Part shown: positions 1 through 7,770 of the stretch, in pieces
Numbering within the stretch: the first letter of the stretch is position 1
How the letters are laid out: each line of letters begins with the position of its first letter
Assembly: GCA_900318555.1 (NCBI GenBank)
Contig: ONKX01000034.1
Location: forward strand, 1 to 36,991
Length of the DNA: 36,991 nt
Reading direction: 5' to 3'
Origin: an uncultured Prevotellaceae bacterium
GTDB taxonomy: Bacteria; Bacteroidota; Bacteroidia; Bacteroidales; Bacteroidaceae
Notes under the pieces: model-generated
Database searches by the model: none
What the model was told of the DNA's origin: nothing
Seen by the model: only the letters and a program-made list of their open reading frames with translations
Translations under genes and position numbers: made by a program

Positions 1-1
1 G

Positions 2-1898
2 GCCTCGACGAACATCATCGACGCCATCAGCCATCAGCCGGGCGTGAGCCAGTTGACGACGGGCGGCAGCATCTCGAAACCCATCATCCGCGGACTGGGA
101 TACAACCGCGTGGTGGTGATGAGCGAGGGCGTGCGCCAGGAAGGTCAGCAATGGGGCGACGAACACGGCGTGGAGGTCGATGGCAGCAGCGTGGGCAGTA
201 TCGAGATACTGAAGGGTCCGGCATCGTTGATGTACGGCTCGGACGCGATGGCCGGTGTGGTCATCATGCATGCGCAACCGACGTTGCCCGAGGGCGACAT
301 GAGGGCCAACGTCAGCACGGAATATCAGACGAACAACGGACTGTTCGGCTATTCGCTGCAGATGGCCGGCAACCAGAAAGGTTTTGTGTGGGACGCGCGC
401 TGGAGTCAGAAGATGGCGCACGAATATAAGAATAAGTACGACGGCTACGTGCCTGGATCGCAGTTCCGCGAACAGGCAGGGCGCCTGATGCTGGGTGTGA
501 ACAAAGGGTGGGGGCACTCGCGACTGACAGCAACGGCCTACCACCTGACGCCGGGCATTATTGAGGGCGAGCGCGACCTGGAGACGGGCGAACTGGAACA
601 TGAAGAAGGATGGACGGGGCATCAATACGGCAAGTCGCTGCCCTTCCAGCAGGTGAAACACTACAAGGCCGTGTGGGACAATGCGCTGAACCTCTCGTCG
701 GGCTATCTGAAAGCCATCATCGGCTATCAGCAGAACCGCCGTCAGGAGTATGAGGAGTCAATGGACGACTACGAGCTGTATTTCAAGCTGCACACGCTGA
801 CCTACGACGTGCGATACATCACCAACGAATGGAACGGATGGAAGCTATCGACGGGTATCGGCGGCATGTATCAGACGTCGAAGAACGAGGGCGAGGAATA
901 CCTCATTCCCGACTACCGGCTGTTTGACTTCGGACTCTATGCCACCGCGACGAAGACGCTTAGTGACCGATGGACGCTGAATGGCGGCGTGCGCTACGAC
1001 CACCGCCGACTGCATGGCGACGAACTCATGGAGTACGCGCCACTTCAATGGTGTGACGGGTAGCGTCGGTGCCGTCTTCAACGTGAACGACAACCTGAAC
1101 ATCAAGCTGAACGTGGCCCGTGGTTTCCGTACACCGAACATGAGCGAACTGGCGTCGAACGGTGTTCACGAGGGCTCTGTCCGCTACGAGCTGGGCAACC
1201 AGCAGTTGAAGGCGGAATACAGTCTGCAGGCCGACCTGGGCGTGGACTTCACGTCGCGCTACGTCTCGGCACAGCTGGCACTCTTTGCCAACCGCATAGA
1301 CAACTGCTACCTGACCTACGCCTACACGCAGGGTGACGCGCGGCTGCTGGGCTTCGAGGCCGGTGTGGACGTTCACCCCATCCACTCGGTGCACTTCTCC
1401 AACACCTTCTCCTATGTCGATGCGCAGCTGTTAAACGCCGATATCACTACGAAATACCTGCCTTTCACCCCTGCGCCCAAATGGACGTCGGAGCTGAAAT
1501 GGGAGTTGCAACACCACTCGCACAGCACGGTCAGTACGCACGCCATGCATGAGTACCGCCACGATCATCCCAAGAGCGGATTGGCACTCAACAATCTCTA
1601 CGTTGCCGCTGGGCTCGACTGCTATCTGCGTCAGTCGCACGTCTATGTTGCTGACAACACCGAGACTCCGACGCCCGGCTATGCCTTGCTCTCGCTCTCG
1701 GCAGGCACCGACATTCAGGTGAAAGGCAAGAAGATAGCCGAGCTGTATGTTACTGCCGACAACCTGCTGAACAAGGCCTACCAGAACCATCTGAGCCGAC
1801 TGAAATATGCCGACATGAATGTGGTCACGGGGCGCCGAGGGGTCTATAACATGGGGCGCAACGTTACGTTCAAGGTGGTGGTACCAATCAATTTATAA
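2..1898 (+). pseudogene. TonB-dependent receptor, 5'-truncated by window edge and frameshifted
   Basis: Outer-membrane TonB-dependent receptor; the substrate cannot be read from the sequence. The frame is already open at base 2, so the signal peptide, TonB box and start of the plug lie outside the window. Visible plug motifs are PIIRGLGYNRVVV and the IEILKGPASLMYGSDAMAGV stretch typical of the plug end, followed by a 22-strand-type barrel that finishes in NVTFKVVVPINL just before the stop. The frame breaks near 1035-1045: reading is in frame 2 up to about ELMEYA and must switch to frame 3 to continue RHFNGVTGSVGAVF. The minimum repair is two missing bases (an extra GC/CG in the gcgc run), but a longer deletion of 2 mod 3 bases is possible because the barrel loop here also looks short. 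If real, the receptor loses its last ~285 residues and cannot form a complete barrel. Assembly error is the main alternative. Confidence 0.85.
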
Positions 1899-1905
1899 AT
1901 GAAAG

Positions 1906-1937
1906 AACCAAAAAAAATTCGTTTTTCTTTGGTTTTT
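1906..1937 (+). terminator. Probable terminator of the first TonB receptor
   Basis: An AACCAAA-plus-A-run arm is complementary to a T-run-plus-TTTGGTT arm around a TTCG loop, with one bulged C, and is followed by four more T. It starts 8 bp after the receptor stop. Its right arm contains the -33 TTTG of the next promoter, so terminator and promoter overlap. Confidence 0.45.
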
Positions 1938-1959
1938 TGCTTACAAATTTATAATTTTG
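1928..1959 (+). promoter_or_regulatory. Bacteroidetes-type promoter of the riboswitch/btuB-like operon
   Basis: TTTG at 1928-1931 and TAATTTTG at 1952-1959 match the -33 and -7 elements, with a 20 bp spacer. Transcription should begin around 1965, so the whole aptamer lies in the 5' leader. Confidence 0.75.
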
Positions 1960-1964
1960 CAGGC

Positions 1965-2165
1965 GAATATGGCAATCTGGTGGCTGATGCCGCCTGATGT
2001 AAGGGAATCCGGTGAGAGTCCGGGACTGTTCCTGCAGCTGTAATCCCCCGTAGAAAGGGTCTGCTTGTATAACGCCACTGCAAACGTTGAACGTTGAACA
2101 TTGAACGTTGAACATTAAGCGGGAAGGTAAGGCAGACTGGGGAAAGTCAGAAGACCTGCCTATAA
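1965..2165 (+). promoter_or_regulatory. Cobalamin (adenosylcobalamin-type) riboswitch
   Basis: The leader carries the conserved aptamer blocks in order: a stem-loop GGTGGC-tgat-GCCGCC, the GGGAATCCGGTGAGAGTCC block (2003-2021), GGGACTGTTCC with CAGCTGTAA, GCCACTG (2074-2080), GGGAAGG (2121-2127), and the B12-box-like AGTCAGAAGACCTGCC (2145-2160). GTCTGC near 2060 pairs with GCAGAC near 2132. Downstream, CCGCT (2179-2183) and AGCGG (2192-2196) form a small hairpin that may act as the expression platform ahead of the ATG at 2216. The family represses B12 uptake genes when cobalamin is plentiful. The peripheral loop between GCCACTG and GGGAAGG is filled by a heptad repeat (listed separately). 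Confidence 0.92.
2083..2117 (+). repeat. Heptanucleotide tandem repeat inside the riboswitch
   Basis: Five 7-bp units, alternating AACGTTG and AACATTG, fill the variable peripheral arm of the cobalamin aptamer between GCCACTG and GGGAAGG. AACGTT is self-complementary, so units can pair with each other and keep the arm folded as a stem. Confidence 0.9.
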
Positions 2166-2215
2166 TTGGAAAGTACGTCCGCTCAGGAGTTAGCGGTGCG
2201 GAAAGAGTAGAGACG

Positions 2216-4375
2216 ATGAAGAAAGTAATGGCTATTGGCCTTTGGCTGTTAGCGTCATGCGCTATGGCGCAGACGGACATCTGGCGTCAGGACAGCATTC
2301 AGGAGGTGGTAGTGACGGGTACTGGTACGCGTCACCTGCTGAAGGATGCGCCCGTGCAGACGGAGGTCATCACACAACAGATGCTGAGTCAGTATGGCGG
2401 CAAGAGTCTGGAGGAGATCCTCGCAGGCCTGACGGCGTCGTTTGCCTTCAACGAGGGCGACATGGGCTCGCAGATGCAGCTGAACGGACTGGGCAATAGC
2501 TATATCCTGATATTGGTGGACGGCAAGCGCATCCATGGCGATGTGGGCGGTGAGAACGACCTGGGACTGATTGACCCGCAGAACATCGAGAAGATAGAGA
2601 TTGTGAAGGGTGCGCAGAGTGCGCTGTACGGTAGCGACGCGATGGCCGGCGTCATCAACATCATTACGAAGAAGCACAACGAGGCTGGTTTCTATGTGGA
2701 CAACAGCACGCGCTACGGCACACATAACGACCTGCGCCAGCATAACACGGTGGCATTCACCCTGGGCAAATTCAATAGCCAGACGAACTTCCAGCTGCAA
2801 CGCAACGACGGATGGCAGAATACCGCCGAGGAATGGGCCGAGGGCGTGGTGCTGACGGACAGTAGGAACAAGACGGTGAACGAATACCGCAACTGGCAGG
2901 TGGCCGAACGACTGACCTATCAGCCGATGAAGGGACTGGAGCTGTATGCCGAGGGTTCGTATTATAAGAAGAATATCCTGCGTCCGCAGAACGGCCGTCA
3001 CCCCAGTTGCGACGTCTATACCTACGACCTGCGCTACAACAATGCGTCGGCATCGGTGGGCGGCAAGTGGAATAATATCACGCTGGATGTGGACTGGAAC
3101 AAGCACGCCTACTATTACGACTATACGGCGAAGCACTACGACTACGTGTTATTGCAGGGCGAGGAGTATGGCGACCAGAACGGCGAGTGGTTCTCGGTGG
3201 CGATGATGCCTGGTCAGAGCAAGTTACAAAGCGACCAACAGCGCGTGATGGCACAGTTGAAGGGCATCTTTAATCTGCCTTACGACAATATGCTGAATGC
3301 CGGTGCGGAGTACCGCTACGACTACCTGAAAGCTCCCGAGCGCACGGAGACGGGAACGGCTGACGACTGGACGGGTGCCGTGTATGTGCAGGACGAGTGG
3401 AACCACCTGAAATGGCTGAACATCACCGCTGGTCTGCGTCTGGTGGACAATCATAACTTCGGATTCCGTCTGACGCCGAAGGTTAGCACGATGGCCTCCG
3501 TCGGCGATTTCCGCTTCCGTCTGGGTTGGAGTCAGGGCTTCAAGACGCCTACCGTCAAGGAGCTGCACTACCGCTATCTCCACATCATGGGCAGCAGCAC
3601 GTTCTTCAATATCGGCAACGTGAACCTCGACCCCCAGACAAGCAACTATTACTCTGCCAACGTGGAGTATCGCGGCCGGCGCTTTACGGCAGCCGTTACG
3701 GGGTATCTGAACAAGCTCGACCGGATGATAGCACTGGTGAACGTGTCGGAAAGCGAGATTCCGCCGGGCGTGACCCAAGCCTATATGGGCGACGGCAGTA
3801 CGAAGGTTCAGGCGCGCATGTATAAGAATATGGATGACGCGCGCACGAGTGGTGTCGATGTCACGCTGTCGTACCGGTTGTTGCCGGAACTGACGCTGAA
3901 CGGTGCCTACAGCTATCTCGACACGAAGGCCCACCTGTATGATGAGAAGACGGACCGCATGACGACTGTCGTCATCGACGGCACGGCTCACCATAAATGG
4001 AGTGCTTCGGCATTGTACAGCCATGCGTTCACTCCCGCGTATAAGTTGGGTGTGAGCCTCTCGACGCGTGGTAGCAGCAAGCGCTACTACCAGAACAACG
4101 GCGACGGCAAGGGCTATCAGATATGGCGCATCAGCACGACGCACGATTTTCCGTTCAAGGCTTCAAAGTTCAAAATTCAGGCTGTTAGGCTGGAGTTTGG
4201 TGTAGACAACATCTTCAACTACGTCGACCGCACCATGCATCCCTACCATCTGGGTACCAACACGTCGGGTACGACGGTATATGGGACATTCAGCATCAAA
4301 TTCAGTGGCGGCAAGAGAGTTAAACAAAATAATATTTTATCCACTAAACAAAACAACAATGATGAACAAGATTAA
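2216..4375 (+). CDS. BtuB-like TonB-dependent receptor (riboswitch-controlled)
   Basis: Outer-membrane receptor, probably for cobalamin or a related corrinoid, because its mRNA begins with a cobalamin riboswitch. The ATG at 2216 gives a clean signal peptide (MKKVMAIGLWLLASCAMA, then QTD). A TonB-box-like EVVVTGTGT follows, then the plug (about residues 30-150) with LNGLGNSYILILVDGKRIHG and IEKIEIVKGAQSALYGSDAMAGVI, then the barrel. The 719-residue length is normal. The open frame extends upstream into the riboswitch, which is not credible as coding. The last recognisable strand is TVYGTFSIKF (F about 696), but the frame continues for 23 polar residues and overlaps the next gene by 17 bp. The receptor usually ends at or near the terminal aromatic residue, so this tail is odd and may reflect a lost stop codon. 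It forms an operon with the CbiK-like gene. Confidence 0.9.
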   Translation: MKKVMAIGLWLLASCAMAQTDIWRQDSIQEVVVTGTGTRHLLKDAPVQTEVITQQMLSQYGGKSLEEILAGLTASFAFNEGDMGSQMQLNGLGNSYILILVDGKRIHGDVGGENDLGLIDPQNIEKIEIVKGAQSALYGSDAMAGVINIITKKHNEAGFYVDNSTRYGTHNDLRQHNTVAFTLGKFNSQTNFQLQRNDGWQNTAEEWAEGVVLTDSRNKTVNEYRNWQVAERLTYQPMKGLELYAEGSYYKKNILRPQNGRHPSCDVYTYDLRYNNASASVGGKWNNITLDVDWNKHAYYYDYTAKHYDYVLLQGEEYGDQNGEWFSVAMMPGQSKLQSDQQRVMAQLKGIFNLPYDNMLNAGAEYRYDYLKAPERTETGTADDWTGAVYVQDEWNHLKWLNITAGLRLVDNHNFGFRLTPKVSTMASVGDFRFRLGWSQGFKTPTVKELHYRYLHIMGSSTFFNIGNVNLDPQTSNYYSANVEYRGRRFTAAVTGYLNKLDRMIALVNVSESEIPPGVTQAYMGDGSTKVQARMYKNMDDARTSGVDVTLSYRLLPELTLNGAYSYLDTKAHLYDEKTDRMTTVVIDGTAHHKWSASALYSHAFTPAYKLGVSLSTRGSSKRYYQNNGDGKGYQIWRISTTHDFPFKASKFKIQAVRLEFGVDNIFNYVDRTMHPYHLGTNTSGTTVYGTFSIKFSGGKRVKQNNILSTKQNNNDEQD
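4162..4182 (+). repeat. Heptad repeat within the BtuB-like gene
   Basis: Three tandem 7-bp units with consensus TTCARRN (TTCAAAG, TTCAAAA, TTCAGGC), preceded by a related 8-bp unit starting at 4154. They encode the FKASKFKIQA stretch, a loop between the last barrel strands. Confidence 0.6.
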
Positions 4376-5492
4376 AACTTTTATCCTGGCTGCAGTGGCT
4401 TTCGCACTGGTAGCCCCCGCATTCACCGCTTGTAGTAGCAGTGACGACGACAACAAGAAGGACAACATCGTGTCCGAGTACACCATCAACGACAATCTGG
4501 TGGCTGCCAAGAAGGCTCAGTCGAAGAAGGACGTGGCCGTGCTGTTGGTGGCATTCGGCTCTACTTGGGACAACGCTTTCAAGGCATTCGACAAGACTAT
4601 TGCCGCCTATGAGGCTGCATTCCCTCAGGCTGATGTCTACATGAGTTTCTCGAGCGACATCTGTATCAACCGCGCCAGTGCCGGTGAGAATGTCGACGAC
4701 AACGGCAACATCGTGAAGCGCGACTATTACGAGCCCCGCTATCTGTTGCACGCCATCGGTAAGGCAAAGTACAGCAAGATCTATGTGCAGTCGTTGCAGG
4801 TCATTCCCGGTGAGGAGTTTGCTGCCGTCGTGGCTTCGGTCAAGAAGTTTATGAACAATGGTTACATTGCCGATGCTCACCTCGACGACGACTATCTGGC
4901 TAAGTTGTCTTCTACCGAATCCATTTTCCTCGGCATGCCTCTGCTGAACGATCCCGATGCCGACATTCCCTCAGTTGCCCAGCAGTTGAACGCACTCTAC
5001 AAGACTGAGGCCTCTCAGGGTGTTGTCGCTTTCATGGGTCACGGTAATCCCGACAACTACGACACCTTCAAGGCTAACGTCCGCTACAGTCAGCTCGAGG
5101 AAGAACTGCAGAAGTTCAGCCCCAACTATTTCGTAGGTACTGTTGATATGCCCGACAACTACAAAGAGAATGTGTTGGAGCGCATGCAAGAGGCCGGTCT
5201 CACCAATGGCAAGATGTATCTGCACGCCCTGATGTCTATTGCCGGTGACCATGCTCACAACGATATGGCCGGTGAAGGCGACGAGTACTGGAACCCGATG
5301 GCTCCTGAGAGCGAGGACGTCAGCTGGTATGAGTTCTTCAGCCACGCAGGCTATGAGACAATCGTTCCCAAGGCTGGCAAGCACCCGCAGGGTCTGTTGG
5401 AACTGGACGGTGTAAGAAACGTGTGGATTGACCACACCAAGAAGGCCGAGTTCCTGGAGGACGCTTACCACAGCATGTATCCGGAAGAATAA
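4359..5492 (+). CDS. cbiK: Secreted lipoprotein sirohydrochlorin cobaltochelatase, CbiK family
   Basis: CbiK-type type II chelatase: the family inserts Co2+ (or Fe2+) into sirohydrochlorin. The recommended start is the first of two adjacent ATGs (4359, 4362). An N-terminal hydrophobic segment ends in FTAC with Cys about residue 25, followed by SSSDDDN, a lipoprotein signal; the mature protein is therefore outside the cytoplasm. The chelatase core begins with VAVLLVAFGSTW and shows VQSLQVIPGEEF, the FMGHGNPDNYDTF block and HALMSIAGDHAHNDMAG, whose histidines are candidate metal ligands. It is 377 residues, against roughly 260 for cytoplasmic CbiK, with a long leader and acidic insert. It directly follows the riboswitch-controlled TonB receptor and overlaps its 3' end, so it should share B12 regulation. 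Extracytoplasmic CbiK is known from Desulfovibrio; a role here in cobalt, corrinoid or tetrapyrrole handling during uptake is inference. Confidence 0.88.
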   Translation: MMNKIKTFILAAVAFALVAPAFTACSSSDDDNKKDNIVSEYTINDNLVAAKKAQSKKDVAVLLVAFGSTWDNAFKAFDKTIAAYEAAFPQADVYMSFSSDICINRASAGENVDDNGNIVKRDYYEPRYLLHAIGKAKYSKIYVQSLQVIPGEEFAAVVASVKKFMNNGYIADAHLDDDYLAKLSSTESIFLGMPLLNDPDADIPSVAQQLNALYKTEASQGVVAFMGHGNPDNYDTFKANVRYSQLEEELQKFSPNYFVGTVDMPDNYKENVLERMQEAGLTNGKMYLHALMSIAGDHAHNDMAGEGDEYWNPMAPESEDVSWYEFFSHAGYETIVPKAGKHPQGLLELDGVRNVWIDHTKKAEFLEDAYHSMYPEE

Positions 5493-5546
5493 ACACGAAC
5501 CTTTTGGCTCAAAATATATACGTGTATTATTATATAAGTTAGTCAT

Positions 5547-5580
5547 AAAGGAGATTTGTCGCGATGACAAGTCTCCTTTT
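5547..5580 (+). terminator. Rho-independent terminator after cbiK
   Basis: A near-perfect 14-bp stem (AAAGGAGATTTGTC against GACAAGTCTCCTTT) around a GCGAT loop runs straight into a T run. It lies 55 bp after the cbiK stop and closes the B12 operon. Confidence 0.85.
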
Positions 5581-5720
5581 CTAGTTCAAAAATAAAAGAC
5601 GGCAATAATGCAGGGATAAAAAAAATTAAAAAATTTGGTTTTTCGTTCGTTTTATCAACTTTCTTACGCTCAGAAATGAAAATTTATTCTCATTTCCTTC
5701 GCTAAATCGAAATTTTACAC

Positions 5721-5728
5721 TATCTTTG
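5721..5728 (+). promoter_or_regulatory. ilvC: -7 element of the ilvC promoter
   Basis: TATCTTTG fits TAnnTTTG exactly. The upstream element is weak (TTCG near 5697). It implies a transcript start near 5735 and a leader of about 125 nt before ilvC. Confidence 0.65.
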
Positions 5729-5739
5729 CAACCGATTTT

Positions 5740-5861
5740 ATTAGTTAAGTCTCTTGTCGCACCCTCGTGCAGGGTGGGAGCGGACAGCAAGAGGACGGCT
5801 CTCGGGTTAGGGCTGGCATGGTCTGCAGGGATATGTATAACATTTAAATTTTTAAGCTAAT
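5740..5861 (+). promoter_or_regulatory. Structured, GC-rich 5' leader of ilvC
   Basis: Between an AT-rich promoter and the AT-rich start region lies a GC-rich block of about 90 nt. CTCTTG (5751-5756) pairs with CAAGAG (5788-5793), enclosing a perfect hairpin ACCCT-cgtgc-AGGGT (5761-5775). It matches no RNA family I recognise. A nine-codon reading frame (5819-5848) exists but has no run of branched-chain codons, so classical attenuation is not supported. Regulation of ilvC through this leader is inference. Confidence 0.45.
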
Positions 5862-6911
5862 ATGGCAGAAATGAATTTTGGTGGCGTTATGGAAACTGTA
5901 GTCACCAGCAAGGAGTTCTCTTTGGAGAAAGCACGTGAAGTATTGAAGGATGAGGTTATCGCCGTCATCGGTTATGGTGTTCAGGGTCCCGGACAGGCTT
6001 GTAACCTGCGCGACAATGGTTTCAACGTCATCGTTGGACAGCGTCAGGGTAAGACTTATGACAAGGCTGTGGCTGACGGTTGGGTACCTGGCAAGACGCT
6101 CTTCAGCATCGAGGAGGCCGCCGAGAAGGGTACTATCCTCTGCATGTTGCTCTCTGACGCTGGTCAGATGCAGCAGTGGCCCACTATCAAGAAATATCTG
6201 AAGCCCGGCAAGACGCTGTACTACAGCCACGGCTTCGCCATCAACTGGAACGACCGCACAGGTGTTGTTCCTCCCAAGGATATCGACGTCATCATGGTAG
6301 CTCCTAAGGGTTCTGGTACCAGCCTCCGCACGATGTTTTGCGAGGGTCGCGGACTGAACTGCTCGTATGCCGTTTATCAGGACGCTACGGGTAAGGCTAA
6401 GGAGAAGACACTGGCCTTTGGTATCGGTATCGGTGCAGGTTACCTGTTTGAGACGACTTTCCAGCGTGAGGCTACCTCTGACCTGACTGGTGAGCGTGGT
6501 TCGTTGATGGGTGCTATCCAGGGCTTGCTGCTGGCTCAGTATGAAGTGCTCCGTGAGAATGGTCACACACCTTCTGAGGCCTTCAACGAGACCGTTGAGG
6601 AGCTCACTCAGAGCCTTGGCCCGTTATTCGGTGCTAAGGGTATGGACTGGATGTATGCCAACTGCTCGACCACCGCTCAGCGTGGTGCATTGGATTGGGC
6701 TCCCCGTTTCCACGATGCTATCAAACCCGTCATGGAGTGGCTGTACTACTCAGTAAAGACCGGCAACGAGGCTCAGATTACCATCGACGCCAACTCTAAG
6801 CCCGACTATCGTGCCGGACTGGAGAAGGAACTGGAGGCCATGCGCAATCAGGAGATGTGGCGCGCTGGTGAGACCGTTCGTAAGCTGCGTCCTGAGTATC
6901 AGGAAGACTAA
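5862..6911 (+). CDS. ilvC: Ketol-acid reductoisomerase
   Basis: Second step of valine/isoleucine/leucine synthesis: Mg2+-dependent isomerisation and NAD(P)H reduction of acetolactate or acetohydroxybutyrate; cytoplasmic. The N-terminal Rossmann domain has VIAVIGYGVQGPGQACNLRDNG (about residues 30-52), a dinucleotide-binding GxGxxG-like loop, and the knotted C-terminal domain carries GAGYLFETTFQREATSDLTGERG and the ETVEELTQSLGPLFG block with the metal-binding acidic residues. At 349 residues it is the short class I form usual in Bacteroidetes. The start is MAEMNFGGV. Other ilv genes do not flank it, so it is a detached member of the pathway, read from its own promoter behind a structured leader. 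A 37-bp spacer joins it to the next gene, possibly co-transcribed. Confidence 0.97.
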   Translation: MAEMNFGGVMETVVTSKEFSLEKAREVLKDEVIAVIGYGVQGPGQACNLRDNGFNVIVGQRQGKTYDKAVADGWVPGKTLFSIEEAAEKGTILCMLLSDAGQMQQWPTIKKYLKPGKTLYYSHGFAINWNDRTGVVPPKDIDVIMVAPKGSGTSLRTMFCEGRGLNCSYAVYQDATGKAKEKTLAFGIGIGAGYLFETTFQREATSDLTGERGSLMGAIQGLLLAQYEVLRENGHTPSEAFNETVEELTQSLGPLFGAKGMDWMYANCSTTAQRGALDWAPRFHDAIKPVMEWLYYSVKTGNEAQITIDANSKPDYRAGLEKELEAMRNQEMWRAGETVRKLRPEYQED

Positions 6912-6914
6912 ATG

Positions 6915-6942
6915 AGGTCTGATGTAAGACGTAAGAAGTAAG
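6915..6942 (+). repeat. Heptad repeat in the ilvC downstream spacer
   Basis: Four 7-bp units of consensus ANGTNNG (AGGTCTG, ATGTAAG, ACGTAAG, AAGTAAG) fill most of the 37-bp spacer. The same ANGTNNG consensus recurs inside pepP and the agmatine deiminase gene. Confidence 0.85.
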
Positions 6943-6948
6943 ATTTTC

Positions 6949-7770
6949 ATGGAGAATCTTGAACAGATAACCCGCCTTGTGTGTCAAGTGGCACGCGAGG
7001 CGGGTGCTTATATAAGAAAGGAACGCGCGAGCTTTTCGGTAGAGAAGGTGGAGCGCAAACACGCCCACGACTATGTGTCGTATGTGGACAAGGCTTCGGA
7101 GACGTTTATCGTCAGCAAACTGCGTGAGATAGTGCCCGAGGCGGGATTTATCACAGAAGAGGGGACGACGAAGAAGGAAGAAGGTTCAGCCATCAGCCCT
7201 CAGAACTCAGACCTCACGTGGGTGGTTGATCCATTGGACGGTACCACGAACTTCATACACGGCTTTGCACCCTATGCCGTCTCGATAGCCTTGTGTAAAG
7301 GTAGGGAGATTGTTGTTGGCGTAGTTTATGAAATCGTCAGCGACGAATGTTTCTATGCCTGGCAAGGTGGGGGTGCATGGGTGAATGACAAGCCTTTGCA
7401 CGTAGGCAAGAGCGAGATCAACGATGCGCTGTTGTGCTTGCAGTTGCCGTATAACAGCGACGCGTATAAGCCTGTCATCAAACGACTTATCGACCATTTC
7501 TATGGCAATGTCGGCAGTATCCGCATGATTGGTTCTGCGGCCATTGCATTATGCTATGTCGCTGCAGGAAGGTTGGACGCCTATGCTGAGCGATACATCG
7601 GACAGTGGGACTACATGGCCGGTGCACTCATCGTGAAAGAGGCTGGGGGTCGCGTCACCAACTATGATGGCGAGGACTATTTCATGGAAGGTGACAGCGT
7701 GGTAGCCACGAACGGTATTGTGCATCAAGCGTTGCAGGATGCCGTCAGAGAGGCACAAGATGCTTGTTAG
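6949..7770 (+). CDS. Inositol-monophosphatase family phosphatase (SuhB/CysQ-like)
   Basis: Mg2+-dependent phosphatase of the IMPase fold, acting on inositol-1-phosphate, related sugar phosphates or 3'-phosphoadenosine phosphates; the exact substrate is not decided by sequence. Metal-site motifs are complete: TEEGT (about 67-71), WVVDPLDGTTNFIHG (about 87-101) and GQWDYMAGALIVKEAGG (about 221-237). The 273-residue length is usual. Residues about 79-88 (SAISPQNSDL), just before the DPLDG motif, are encoded by a heptad repeat and replace a variable loop. It follows ilvC by 37 bp and converges on recQ: the two stop codons overlap (7767-7770), and its likely terminator lies inside recQ coding sequence. 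Confidence 0.9.
   Translation: MENLEQITRLVCQVAREAGAYIRKERASFSVEKVERKHAHDYVSYVDKASETFIVSKLREIVPEAGFITEEGTTKKEEGSAISPQNSDLTWVVDPLDGTTNFIHGFAPYAVSIALCKGREIVVGVVYEIVSDECFYAWQGGGAWVNDKPLHVGKSEINDALLCLQLPYNSDAYKPVIKRLIDHFYGNVGSIRMIGSAAIALCYVAAGRLDAYAERYIGQWDYMAGALIVKEAGGRVTNYDGEDYFMEGDSVVATNGIVHQALQDAVREAQDAC
7185..7212 (+). repeat. Heptad repeat within the IMPase-like gene
   Basis: Four 7-bp units of consensus NTCAGNN (TTCAGCC, ATCAGCC, CTCAGAA, CTCAGAC) lie in the coding sequence, in the variable loop before the catalytic DPLDG motif. Confidence 0.7.

Noticed and set aside
26-39. Two ATCAGCC heptads at the start of the window
   Set aside because: They encode the conserved AISHQPGVSQ plug motif of TonB receptors, so chance explains them.
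2108-2215. Longer BtuB-like frame starting within the riboswitch
   Set aside because: The upstream part is the aptamer and the heptad repeat; the signal peptide begins at the ATG at 2216.
5819-5848. Nine-codon leader peptide for ilvC attenuation
   Set aside because: It has only one Val and one Ile codon and no terminator/antiterminator pair that I can see.
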